Below are positions 46,073 through 57,173 of a DNA stretch of 64,000 bases, one piece after another. The position numbers and the translations under genes are program-made. A model generated the notes under the pieces. That model saw only the letters and a program-made list of their open reading frames with translations. It was not told the origin of the DNA and did no database searches. Source of the DNA: Mortierella alpina (Eukaryota > Mortierellomycota > Mortierellomycetes > Mortierellales > Mortierellaceae); NCBI GenBank assembly GCA_029449245.1, contig JANATF010000011.1:1426001-1490000 (forward strand), read 5' to 3'. How positions within the stretch are numbered: the first letter of the stretch is position 1; each line of letters starts with the position of its first letter.

Positions 46073-47300
46073 GGGTGGTTATGATTGCGTGAACAAGTGG
46101 AAGGGGGTTAATCAGAGATTGCAGAGGAGAGTCGGGAGACTATCGAAGGGCGATGGGCGATGAGTGATGAGCGATGGGCGGGAAAATAAAGACGAAAGAA
46201 GACAGGCTCAAGACAGAAGAATATATGAAAATGAAAAGGGTTCTTTCTGCAGCGAGTCACGGCTGCCTCGCCAAACGAAAAAGAGCGTACCAAAGGGCGG
46301 TATGGCGAGGGACACAAAAATTGCATTATCGCATATTCATGCACCTTCCTTCTCACTCACATGCGTCCACAAAGCATAGAACACTAAGAACTCAAGGAAG
46401 CAAACGACGACTGAGCGACGATCGAGCGCGCTGTGCACGCAGGCGAGAGAAAGGCAAAGGGAAAGGATATGGTTAGGACTGAGCAAACAGGCATGCGAGA
46501 CCGTGATACCTCGCCCATTGTCATTCAGACTTGGCAATCCTGCTCTGAAGAAAGCAGAAACGACCATCCACATAGACTTGATGGACCCGGTGCCTGAGGC
46601 GTCCTGTGGTTACCAGCAGAGAGGAGCTTGCCTCGTCGCTGATGCATGTCGGTGTGCACGTGATCAAATTCTCTTGACTGTGCAGTGCTACTTCAGGCCA
46701 GTCCCGCTGAATTTTGAACATTCTTTCACCTCCACTGTAGTTGTACGTAACGGATAACCATAGCGTATCCATGGTGATCACACCTGGACAAAGCATCCAT
46801 CCATGCATCTCGGCAGCAGCACCGTACATCACCCTCACAGGAGCAGGAATCCATATCCCTGAGCCATCTAAAACGTCAGGACTCGACAATTCACCACTCC
46901 CACTCGTTTCATCAGAGGATCGGAACGCTCATTCACTTGGTCTTGAGACCCACTTCAAGCGACCATTCAAAACTTGGATTGTAGCATCTTTATACCTCGA
47001 TCAGGAAGAAGATTTGAGGGAAATCTTTCACAGGATCCAGCGGACGCATGAGTGCAGGGAATCAAGCGATCAACATGCCGAACGACACATCACAGCATCC
47101 AGACTTTTGAATCTACACGGGCAATCAACCCAATCTTCTCAACATTACGCTCAGCATCGGTCTTCGACTGCAACAGCCTCAAACACTTCATGCGGACCAG
47201 AAGGCAATCGGACCTTCCTAAAGGATAGTGAGCTTGAAATCAGTGTCGCCTAACGCCCTAGACACGCTCTTTTTTCTTCTCTTGCGATATCTTATAGAAA
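46073..47300. promoter_or_regulatory. Divergent region between the LAMTOR1-like gene and eL34 copy B
   Basis: It has no supported gene. The open frame at 46741-47253 (+) has no domain and lies where the eL34 leader and a probable 5'UTR intron should be; a TTATAG acceptor-like site is just before the ATG at 47301. Confidence 0.45.
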
Positions 47301-48133
47301 ATGGCCCAGCGTCTCACTTACCGCCGCCGTTTGTCGTACAACACCAAGTCCAACAGGACTCGCGTCGTCAAGACCCCCGGTGGTCGCTTGACCTGGCTCT
47401 ATGAGAAGAAGCCCGGTACCGCCCCCAAGTGCGGTGACTGCGGTGTCGCTCTCCCCGGTGTAAGTGGACAGGAGACTATGGCAACTGGACTGGAGACACG
47501 GACTTGCCTGAGAGGAGGTTTTTCGGGAAAGCAACTAGGCTGTCGAAGCCATGTTCTTCTTTGGCTGGATCACCTGTGTTGCAATTAGTGAAAGTCGAAT
47601 GGCACGGACAAGGAATGAACCACGGATGCACCCATGTGCCGTTGATCAGTATGCACCCTTTCGGCGTGCTGTAGGACGATACGACCTCGCTGGAAATCTC
47701 TTGGGAATGTAGCTATCTCAGTGTTCGATGGGGCCACCCATGGAACGGACAAGCAGCATCAGCAGAGGCACTGTCTCACCAATTCCTTTCCCTTTGGATG
47801 CCATGCGCCTTTGCTACGAAACACTTGGAGATCGGGAGAGATTGACCTCTGGCATGGATCGTGAAGAATCAGAGCGTTAGAGGAAAGAGCAACGACTAAT
47901 CTAATTTGATATCCCTCTTTGCTCAATCATAGGTCCCTGCTCTCCGCCCCACCGAGTACGCTCGCATCTCCCGCCGCCAGAAGACCGTCAACCGTGCTTA
48001 CGGTGGTTCCCGCTGCGCCAACTGCGTTCGTGACAGAATCGTCCGCGCTTTCTTGATCGAGGAGCAGAAGATCGTCAAGAAGGTCATCAAGGCTCAGGCC
48101 AAGTCCGCCAAGCCCGCCAAGGCCTCCAAGTAA
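47301..48133 (+). CDS. RPL34: 60S ribosomal protein eL34, copy B
   Basis: Second eL34 gene, same orientation as copy A and 38 kb away. Exons 47301-47459 and 47933-48133 encode 119 residues, differing from copy A only in KPAKASK versus KPVKASK. The zinc motifs KCGDCG and CANCV are intact. The intron (473 bp) sits at the identical phase-0 position but looks unrelated to that of copy A (490 bp). The flanks also differ, so this is not a recent large segmental copy. AATAAA at 48168 is a likely poly(A) signal. Confidence 0.97.
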
Positions 48134-48167
48134 ATTACAGAAATGAGCGCAAGCGACAATCCTCCCG

Positions 48168-48173
48168 AATAAA
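48168..48173 (+). terminator. AATAAA poly(A) signal of eL34 copy B
   Basis: An AATAAA hexamer lies 35 bp after the stop codon; copy A has one at nearly the same distance. Confidence 0.5.
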
Positions 48174-48515
48174 AACTGTTGTTCTGTCTTCTGTGTCTCT
48201 TTGTTTGAACGTGGGCATTTGCTTCGCCTGTATTTATGGTTCAGGAAGGTGATGCCAGTGGATGTTGGAGATCAGTGAGGACGACGTCCGCGTAAACTAC
48301 CGATACCGATACATGACGCACATGCGGCTATAAATTGTTCAACGGCTGCGGAGGCAACATGAAAAAAAAAAAAAAAACGCCTCTCCCTTGTTCATCCTTT
48401 TCCTTTCACTCCCTCCTCGTCCTTGCGGTCCCTTTTTTATCTATACCATCTCACTGCTCCCTCGCTACTCTTCTAGACGCCAGTGTCCTGTCTGCTCCCC
48501 CACCGAGTCGTCACC
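48174..48515. promoter_or_regulatory. Promoter/leader of the oxysterol-binding protein gene
   Basis: It contains an A-run at 48361-48377 followed by a C/T-rich leader. No gene seen. Confidence 0.4.
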
Positions 48516-50492
48516 ATGAGCAAAAGCGAGCACATTGACAGCGACAGCTCTACTTCTCTCCAAGAGGCGCCCACGAGTCAAAAGGACTCGCTGCGCTCTT
48601 TCATCTCCACGCTGGCCAGCTTCAGCGGGGATCTTTCCTCACTGACATGTCCCAGCTTCCTCCTCAGCTCCACCAGCTTACTCGAATACAGGCAAGTCTC
48701 CCGTCCCAAACACACCCCATCCCCACTTCCACGCTTTGTACACACATGTGCCGGAAAAAAAAGCATATTTTCCGTCCGTTTCAGCCCATGGTGTCAAAGT
48801 ACTCAAAAAAAATTCATTCAGAAGCGAATGCACAGCGACAATGCAGACACCACGGACGTCTGGGACTCAAGAGGGTATTGGAATGCGCTGGCTGAGCACT
48901 GCAAACCAACGCTGCTTGTCAAACAGCGCAACGCAAATGGCGGAACGGAGGGGAAAACCACGATTTATCACTTTAGCGGGATGCCGCATGTGAATGCAAG
49001 GAAAGAGTCTTCATAGCCCGGAAAACAAACATGAATGCGATCCATTTGATAATGGGCGAAGAGAGGGAGAGCTGTCATTGTTGCGGACGAACTGGGATGT
49101 GCTGATGATGACCTATGAACCGTGCCCAATGTTCCCAAATGACATCCTTCCGCAGATCGAGTGATAAAGCGAGACTCGTGTTAATCTCAGTCGTTTTTTC
49201 ACTTTCATGTTCCAGTCAGTCCTGGGGGGACCATCCAAAGCAATTCGCATCTATCCCCAGGGGTGAGACTCCTGAGGAACGTCTGCTGAATGTTACGCGC
49301 TGGTACATTTCGACCCTCTACGGCTCCTATTCATCACGATCGACCGCTGCTGGAATGGAGAAGAAACCTTACAACCCGATTCTCGGAGAGCAGTATTTCG
49401 CTCAATGGCCGGGGGACGAGGAAACAGGCGATGTCGTCTTGGAAGCAGAGCAAGTCAGCCATCATCCACCAGTAAGTAGGCAGCAGAAATGTATTGCACA
49501 TGTATCTCCCTCTCGGGAGAATACAACAGGCAGGGATTCGGGCTCGCAGCATGGCCAACAAAAACGACGTATTAATAACCGACTGCGCTGAACGCGTTCA
49601 TCCCGCAGCTTGAACCTTACTAATCCGCCAAAAGGGGATGAACTGGATGCTGTACGTACAGTGTCTAAACTAACACGGTCCTCCTTTCTCTCGCCCCACT
49701 TGCCGATAGATCATGGCTTTCCGCATCGAAAACAAGAAGGCCGGCGTGATCCTGGAGGGGCACTGTGGACAAAAGACTCGCTTTGCCATGCCTGCCGGTA
49801 TCGATGTCCATCAAACGGGCCACGCCATTCTCACCTTGACCCGCTTCAACGAGACGTATCTGATCACCTTACCCTCGATCAACGTTCGCGGAATCATCAC
49901 GGGGCGGCCGTCTGTCGAACTATCGGGATCGACCTATATTGTCAGCAGTGCAGGGCAACTCTCGACGATCGAGTACAGCACGAGAGGATACTTTTCAGGA
50001 GAGCGTCATAGCTTCAAGGCCACATTGAAGTCACTTGCTGGAGGCGAGACCCTGTACACCGCTCAAGGCATTTGGAGCGGGCTGTCGACGTGCTCACAAG
50101 GCAGTAAAAAGGACTCTGGTGATAGCACGCTGTTTTTTGATGCTCAGGCAGACAGGCCTGTCGCGCCCGAGCTGAAACTACTGGCAGAGATGGGTCCACT
50201 CGAGTCCCACAAACTCTGGGCGGTGGTGACCAAGGCGATTAACGTCAGGGACTACGGAACGGCATCAAGGGCAAAAGCACAGATCGAGGAAGCACAGCGA
50301 GTATTGGCAAAGGACAGAAAGGAGAGAGGAGAGACACAATCAAACGCATTGAAAATTTTTGAGCTCGTGGACCTGGACGCGGACGCGAGTGGCAGAGCTT
50401 TGAAGGAGCTGAGGAATACGTTGCTAGCGAATGCGGGTCCCAAGGCCCTGCGGGAGGATGAGCAAAGGCCGCATTGGCGACTGCGCAAGTGA
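48516..50492 (+). CDS. Oxysterol-binding protein-related protein, Osh4/Kes1-like
   Basis: Exchanges sterol and PI4P between membranes. Exons 48516-48691, 49216-49471 and 49710-50492 give 404 residues; yeast Osh4 has 434. There is no PH or ankyrin domain, only the lipid-binding ORD barrel: LASFSGDLSSLTCP lid, RWYISTLYGSY, KKPYNPILGE, and the family signature EQVSHHPP at the end of exon 2; then GILEGH-like core strands and GYFSGERHSFKA. The first intron begins with GC instead of GT (AG|GCAAGT); this donor gives the conserved LEYSQSW junction. The C-terminus ends HWRLRK, shorter than the usual HWRFQRELW tail. Confidence 0.92.
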
Positions 50493-50649
50493 ATTATCAA
50501 AAGGGCCGAACTTAACGGTTCCTTCATCCGTCACTCCCTACTCTGCTCTTTCCCCCGTTCTTTGCCTACCTCCTTCCTTGTACACTAGACTTAATGTCAA
50601 GTAGATAATCGTTTTTAATCATTATACAGCAATGATTATGTGTGAAAGG

Positions 50650-52869
50650 TCATAGATGCGATCCAAACGGCTTTTGAAGAGCACGGCTATTCCAATTCAG
50701 GACCTGTGTGAGGCCAGTGAACCAATCTGTGCTCTGATCGCGTCTGCATATTGTCACAGCCGGGTATTTTGAGGCCGTTATCATGACTGAATCACCGCGG
50801 CCGAGCTCCTGTCTATGCCTTCCATCAAAGGATGCCCACGCTGTCGTTCGACTGGAGGCAGGTACTATAAACAGCACACACAAAAGAATTCGATTAGATC
50901 TGGATCAGACGCGAGCATACTTTCCTACCATCTGTGATCTATGGTCTTTTGCTTACCACAGATGCGCAAGTGCTTCGTTCCTGGGATGATCATGGGGCGT
51001 GCTGTCAGTGAATGGGGCGCAATTGGAGATATAATGATCGAGTTCTTGTCGGGGTGAATCAAAGACCCTCCAATGGACAACTAGAAAGAGCCAAACGCCT
51101 AACGACATTAGTTACACCTAGACCAACAAACAAAAACCTTCAATCTTGTAATATCTGAAGGCATCCACTGTACCGAATAAGCTGTTGATCCAGTAGCGGT
51201 CGCGATAACCAGTCCATCTGCCAGGATGGTCGTGACGGGGCTGCCGTCCACAAAGAGCTCCAGCTGCAGCATTCCTGCATTTGAACCACGATCCACCGTC
51301 ACCTCGTTCAAGACCTGCCACGAGTCCGTTGGGGCCATAAACTCCTCTGGGTTGGGCTTGGGGATCCTTGTGACCAGCTTCTGGCCCTTATCGTGGCAGA
51401 CTTCCAGATCTGCTACCTCCGATCCACGCTTCGAGTCCATCTCCTTGACTTTGTTGCGCATGATCTCGGCTCTCTTTTGGGATTCCAGCTGCTGAGAAGC
51501 CTCGTTGCTTTCATCGTCACTTTCACTTGAGCTCAGGAACCCTCCGGTAGAGCTCCTGCGGGGTTGACTTCCGTTTTGCGTGGTGTGAGCAACCGGGTCG
51601 GAAATGACCGGGTCTTTATACTTGTACACCTCACACTGGAGTCGCATCCGTATGTTTAGATTCATGCCATCGCCTCGGAGAATATTAGTCATAGTGGGCC
51701 TGTAGTTGTCAAAGTTGAAGTTCGTCAAGAAACCCAAACTTCCTAAGTGAAACTGTCAATCAGTCAAGGCGCCATATGTTAGTAAGCCATATCCAGTTCA
51801 CAGGCTAGAACAGCACTGGCGTTCGGAGAGAGCAAGCAAGGTCGGGAGGGGGTATCCCAGAGCATCCAAGATAGAAAAAAGCTTACAGCTACGATGGGAG
51901 GTACCCGGTGCTGAAACATCCACGCAGTGTACAATACAGTGCCATCGCCTCCAAGCGTCACCGCAAGATGGATTTGTTTTGCAGAGTTCTTGTGGCACTC
52001 CAATGTCCAGAATTGAAGACGATCCTCCCAAGCCGGGTTCTGATCAACAATCTCGTTGTACTTGAACGACGATCGATCCTGCAGTTTCCTGTCCACATAA
52101 ATGGTGATTCCTGGAAAGTTCTGTAGCAGCCAAATGGAGAGGTCCTTGGTTCGCCGGGTCAGCTTGGGATCAGGTTTGGTGACGATGAGGATGTTGGATA
52201 TAGGCGGCAGCTAATACAGCGGGAGAGTTTTGTGTTGACAACGTTTAGAGCTTGACAAAGTCGTGACACAACAGGGATCCTGGATGGAGGTAGATCAAAG
52301 AGTGCAGATTGAAGGCTTTGAGAGGGACAACGAACCTTCACAACTGCCCTGCTAAGATGATCGAAGGTGTCCATGACTTTCTCGTACCGCCTCATCAAGG
52401 TGCCCAGTTGAGTCGGCTCATAAACACCTATGGCATCTCCGGACTGAATATGGACAACCCCGCTCTTTGAAATGACCTGGTTCAAGATGCCCTCAAAGTC
52501 CTGATCATCTAGAGGCCGAAAACGACGAGTAAGCATCCTATGCGACGGTCATCCATGGTAGGGAGTATAGACGAATGATCGGGGTTATTTTGGCTACCTG
52601 GGCGTATCTCTATCCAGTCCTCGTCGCCATCGAGCCACCGAAGCACGGGTGAGAGGTCGAGGACGTCTGGAAACTCCTTGAGGAACCGGTCGTAGATAGT
52701 TTTGGGCCGTAGGTCTACCAAAGCCAGGGCATTTCAAGGCTGTTGATTAGAACGTGGCTCTCCTTTGCTGACATTGAACTAATCATCAGTCATGCAACTG
52801 CGGCGACGCACCAGAGACTTGCACATGGACTGAGTTCTGGAAATGGGTGAGCTTCAGCCTTAGTGCCAT
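50650..52869 (-). CDS. NAD kinase with N-terminal PB1 domain
   Basis: ATP-dependent NAD kinase making NADP(H). Minus-strand exons 52869-52812, 52714-52598, 52508-52336, 52210-51887, 51752-51174, 51080-50957 and 50864-50650 give 529 residues, all phases consistent. Residues 1-85 read as a PB1 domain: basic first strand MALRLKLTHF and acidic OPCA motif LDGDEDWIEIRPDDQDFE. The kinase follows: LIVTKPDPKLT, catalytic GGDGT (about 203-207), LGSLGFLTNF, NEVTVDRG, TGSTAYS joined across an intron to LSIGGSLIHP, then PHSLTARPMIIP and the C-terminal TAWASFDGRHRQEL. A Ser/Asp/Glu-rich insert lies between the two lobes, as in Utr1-type enzymes. The active-site residues are intact. PB1 fused to NAD kinase is not an architecture I know. 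Confidence 0.87.
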
Positions 52870-53281
52870 GTCAAAAAGGATGGATGAGGACTTGATGTGA
52901 AGCAGCGGGGTTGCTGAAAGAAGGAAAGAAGGAAGGCGAGGATGAATGAAGATTGGAGAATGTTGGGGGGAACAAGAGGTCCCGTTGCTGAGAATACTTG
53001 TCTCGTTCGATTTTTTGTCTCAGCGACTTTATCCCCCGTCGCTGTCAAGCCGACGCGCGGCTCGCAACTGCAGAGCGAGCGCTCTTTCGATCTGTGATGC
53101 GATGATAGCTGCCGCTTGACTCTGCAACGTTGCGGGGAGCTTTGCCCGATCGTCGCACCCCCACACTCACCACCGACGCACGCGCTCATACCAGACATCG
53201 CTTCGGTTACATGTTATCTTACACCGGAGATTGACCAATCGATCGATCCACATTAAATTTTCTATGGGTGTTCCTGACACT
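52870..53281. promoter_or_regulatory. Upstream region of the PB1-NAD kinase gene
   Basis: About 410 bp between two minus-strand genes. Nothing recognisable beyond G/A-rich sequence next to the NAD kinase ATG (leader on the minus strand is C/T-rich). Confidence 0.4.
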
Positions 53282-54752
53282 CTACTCTTCTATGAGATAA
53301 TCATAACCGTACGCTGTAAAGAACAAGAGAACGAGAAGAGAAGAGCACATGTCAACATCTAGTTGCTCAATGGCGCGCCGCCTGATCATGCCGCTAGCGC
53401 TAAAAGCAACAAACACGACAGCACGTACCCATAACGCCCTGCATATAACAGCCAAGAGTAATTCCAGCGGCCACTTGCGAGACCCAGTCCTCGAAACGAG
53501 TAAAGAAGGCGAGAATGTAAAAGAGCTGCCAATGATGCGGATGAAAGTGGCCAGGAATAGCTGCAGACCAGACATACGGCTGAAACGGCTGGATCGTGAT
53601 CTCTGGCTCTGCTGTCTCTAGTGCTGAGCGCTGTTCTGCTGGGGCCACTGCAGCTTCGGAAAGAGAATTGCGTTTGTTATTTCGGGTATCAACGACCACG
53701 AGGTTGTCATAGCTTCCTGTGCGGCTGACATAGTTACTTGGTGCTTGCTGCTCATCCAGCTGGACTAGGACTGTACCTGCTTGTGGTGGTGGGGCTGACT
53801 CGCCTGCTGTACCTGCTCCGGCAGGGTGAGGGTGATCAATCGTTAGCTGTGTCTTTTGACGAGCAGCAGCAAGCTTCTTTTCCTTTGCTGCTTTTCTCAA
53901 GGTCACAGAAGCCGTTTGTTTCCATTGCAGGTGCAGCATCCAGTTATAGACTTTGGACAGCCCAAATAGATCCATGTTTTGCTGCTTGAGAAAAGCATAG
54001 CCTATCAGCGTCAATGCGACAGGGATCAAGAGTCCCAAGAGATAGTACCCCACAAACCCGGGTACGGTCCTATTGAGTACTATGCCGAGGTAGATGTGGT
54101 ATCCAGCAAATGCAAGCACCACCGCAGTGGCTCCGGCAAAGAGTGCGTACATGCCAAACGGCCAGGTCTTCCAAGATGGAAGCGATGTTTTCGCGAAATC
54201 CAACTCTGCAATCAGCTATCAAAGGAGGGGGGGAGTGGTGAGTCCCAAGGGTGATGATGAGGACACAGTTCTTAAGAGTGACAGGTTCACGGCGTATGCG
54301 ATTCTCTATTTGCTTACAGAGTAGCATGGCCAGGTGATCCAGAACGCGAGAATGGTGATCCAGCTATGGGACAAGTTTATTGGTTTCAGACACAGTCAGA
54401 AACGCTTCAGGTATTCGGATACTCCCTGTGCATGGATGCATGTCAACAGCGGTCAGATTCGGACGTGTAGAGCAAAGTGAGGGGTCGATGCTTACTTGAG
54501 TGTACGCGCATAGTTGCCAAAAATAAAGACAATGACTCCATACGATGTTGCGTGTAAGAGATCCTGGTAGTGCCTTGCTGGGCGCTTTGCTCGGTGCTCC
54601 CAGCTAAAGACCGTGGCAACAAAGACATAAGTCGGGTAGGGTATGAGAACTGTGGCAAGCATAAAGTAAATGAACTTTATGGGATCAAATGACCCGACCC
54701 AGTTGGTCATGCCACAGGTGTCGAGGTCCGGTTCCATTGGTGTCCAACCCAT
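53282..54752 (-). CDS. Polytopic membrane protein with HPHHWQ motif, function unknown
   Basis: Exons 54752-54496, 54363-54318, 54215-53429 and 53313-53282 give 373 residues. Hydrophobic segments: FIYFMLATVLIPYPTYVFV, SYGVIVFIFGNYA, WITILAFWITWPCY, MYALFAGATAVVLAFAGYHIYLG, FVGYYLLGLLIPVALTLIGYAF, plus LFYILAFFTRF and GITLGCYMQGVM near the end; about seven helices. A polar loop of about 120 residues (Ala, Gln, Thr-rich) precedes the motif HFHPHHWQLFY at about residues 322-332, which could bind metal or heme. The last exon codes only ten residues. I recall membrane proteins with similar HHW motifs but cannot assign a family. Confidence 0.7.
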
Positions 54753-55587
54753 GCTGAATCAATAGTTGGTTGTGGTGTGACGAAGCGTGAGTGAGTGAGT
54801 GAGAAAGAGAGTTGAGTGTAGAAAAAAGAGGAAGGGGAGGAAGAGGAGGATGAGGAGGAAGAAGAGGAGACTGGTGCTGGAACGAGATATAAAAAGATCG
54901 ATACACTGGGTTTCTGGGAGGCTACAGCAAGATAGTAGGCAACAGGAACAAATGCCGGAGTGGAGAATAAGTGTGAGAGCAAATGGCTGTAGAAGAGAAA
55001 CCGAAGGAGTGGGAGATGGATTACTGAATGCGGGAGGAGAATGAGTGAATGAACAGACAAGAATAGGTTAAAGTGAAAAAGAGTTTATCTGAGCACCAGC
55101 CTACTTCCGCAAGGGCGCCAAGCAGGGGGCCTTGGAGAAATCATGATGCCATTGTGCGGCGAGGAGTGTGAACAGGTGGAAGAGAGACCCTGTGGTCTGT
55201 CAGAGCGCGCGGTTGAAGCTCTCTCCCGCTTTGGTGCGACATGCTGACCAGGGCCCTTCGCGTGCGGCTCACGCGTGATCCACCGTTTGTCAACAGGCGC
55301 GACAACCATACCCTGCTCGATACTGGATAGAATAGCCTGCCAGTTTAGGACGTTCCCCTCGGGCCGTTCAGGTACAGTACGGGCAGCGATGTTTCGGTAC
55401 AGGTGCCTGCTGAATGGAACTTCTCGCGCGTGTACCCTCGCTCAGCGGCAAGCGTGGGTCATTTTTTTTTGTTTATAAGAGATTTATTGCGTCAGAGTGT
55501 GTGCAAAAATTCAATACTCCCCACCACCATAGGAATCGTAGCCCATCAAAAGGATATAAAAGTGAATACTTTCTGCAAGTACAAAAG
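54753..55587. other. Intergenic region
   Basis: 835 bp between two minus-strand genes. Contains a G/A-rich stretch at 54795-54890 (polypyrimidine leader of the HPHHW gene on the minus strand). No second retrotransposon ORF (reverse transcriptase) is visible downstream of the ORF1-like gene. Confidence 0.4.
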
Positions 55588-56952
55588 TTACATCAAAGGG
55601 GAGAAGAAGAGAGAAGAGAGAAATAAAACAGGTAACAGGGTAGAAGGGGTCCAAGCAACGTAGAGTACAAAAGAAACAACCGAAAGGATATAAAGTGCGA
55701 CGCTGTACGAGCCCGCGTAGGATGTGGTCCACGGTTGTCGACGCGTCGCGATGGTGGGTGTGGATGTGGCGTCGGGAGTGGAAGTGGCGGGCACGTTGTC
55801 CTGAGTGGTATCAGGGGAAGGGTCTTCAACGGCATCATAAAAGGGTTGTTCACTTCCCGATGAAGCATTGAGAGAATGCAAAGAAGGTAAGAGGTTATTG
55901 GTACTTCCCGTTGAAGTCCCACAACCGTGTGGGGCCAAGGCATGGTGTCTTCCATCAACAGCGGGCGTGCCTGCTTGCGCGGCGAGCAAAGTGGGGCTTG
56001 CTTCGGACTGGGTTCCAGCGGTGCTGTCCGCGGTCACGGCTCCTGTCCTGTGGGCCTCCTGTTGATAGTGGTCGTCAGACGTGTTCGTGCTGATCACGCC
56101 CTCCATAGCGCTGTCCTGTTGCACAGCCTTCAGGCGCTTCTTGCCGTTGCGCTTTTTACGTCTGGGTTGAGGCTTAGGAATATTTACGTTTGGCGCAGGT
56201 TGGGCGTTGTCGGCCTTGGTGTTGTTGGTGGCGTTCTGGGGGGTGATGAGAGTGTCGGTGGCAGTTTTGGTGTTGATGAAAAGTCGATGACCGAAGTCAA
56301 GGATCTCGGGAACGGGGACTCTGTTGACGGGCTGTCCATCCTTGTCCACTTTGCCCTGGAGCATGACATATCCGTCCCAGGTGTAAACTTTACGGGGGTT
56401 GTTTGCAATCGTGTAATAGTATCGCCCAATCTCAGCAATGCTACCATAGGGCTCAAAAGCCTTGGTGAATTGTTCAACCGTGATGGAATGGGGGGCGAAG
56501 CGGTAGTTGACTCTCCACAAGTCCACAGAGGAGTGAATGGTAACGCAAGGGGCATAGGTGCGGCCATTGATTGTCAGGCCTTGGTGTCTTCGAATGGTGT
56601 CGTAGTGCAAGGTGTCGTCCACAGTGATAAAAAACTGGACGGACGTGGGGAAGGTGCGGTGGTGGAAGCTATCCACATAGGTGTAGGTGTTCAGGATCTG
56701 GGTGAGGACCTCGTCATGGTTGGAGTCTTTGCGAGGGAGGGTGTAGACGAGGGTTTGGGGAACTGGCGACTTGACATGCAGGTTCATTCCCTCCGGAATG
56801 GCCTGGCTTCGAAAAAAAGTTTCGCACTTTTTGGTGCGAGCAGGAGCCGGGGATGGGGAATGGTGATTGCTTTTGAGCTTAGACGCATACGACGCCGCCA
56901 TGGTGTCATTGGCGTTGGAGCTACCCCCCACGTTAATGCTGCCGTGGGACAT
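55588..56952 (-). CDS. Retrotransposon ORF1/gag-like protein, without reverse transcriptase
   Basis: A single uninterrupted ORF of 454 residues from the ATG at 56952 (an alternative at 56901). The central region (YRFAPHSITVEQFTKAFEPYGSIAEIGRYYY) looks like an RRM-type fold of the kind in LINE ORF1/gag-like proteins common in Mortierellaceae genomes. It is followed by Lys/Arg-rich RRKKRNGKKRLK, a Ser/Thr/Ala-rich low-complexity region, and an unexpected hydrophobic C-terminus (VALYILSVVSFVLYVAW). No zinc knuckle is visible, and no endonuclease or reverse transcriptase ORF is adjacent on either side. It may be a truncated element remnant or a domesticated gene. Assignment rests on resemblance, not a search. 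Confidence 0.5.
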   Translation of the reverse strand: MSHGSINVGGSSNANDTMAASYASKLKSNHHSPSPAPARTKKCETFFRSQAIPEGMNLHVKSPVPQTLVYTLPRKDSNHDEVLTQILNTYTYVDSFHHRTFPTSVQFFITVDDTLHYDTIRRHQGLTINGRTYAPCVTIHSSVDLWRVNYRFAPHSITVEQFTKAFEPYGSIAEIGRYYYTIANNPRKVYTWDGYVMLQGKVDKDGQPVNRVPVPEILDFGHRLFINTKTATDTLITPQNATNNTKADNAQPAPNVNIPKPQPRRKKRNGKKRLKAVQQDSAMEGVISTNTSDDHYQQEAHRTGAVTADSTAGTQSEASPTLLAAQAGTPAVDGRHHALAPHGCGTSTGSTNNLLPSLHSLNASSGSEQPFYDAVEDPSPDTTQDNVPATSTPDATSTPTIATRRQPWTTSYAGSYSVALYILSVVSFVLYVAWTPSTLLPVLFLSSLFFSPLM

Positions 56953-57173
56953 GGGAAGGAGTTTTTCCCAGCGTGGGTCACCCCCTGAAGATGGGATCGG
57001 CAGATCACCTGATAGGCAGGGTCTTCCCACGGTGAATCAGCACTCGGTTTCTCACGCAAAGCAAAGCGGACACCTCTTTTTTCTCCACTCCTCACCCAAT
57101 CCACCACACCCCATCTCTTTCATTTTCTTTCCTCTCGGTAAGACAGGGAGACACCATTCAAGCGGTGCACACC

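Noticed and set aside
46741-47253. 170-codon + strand ORF upstream of eL34 copy B
   Set aside because: No domain, begins with a non-ATG codon, and lies where the leader and a probable 5'UTR intron of eL34 should be.
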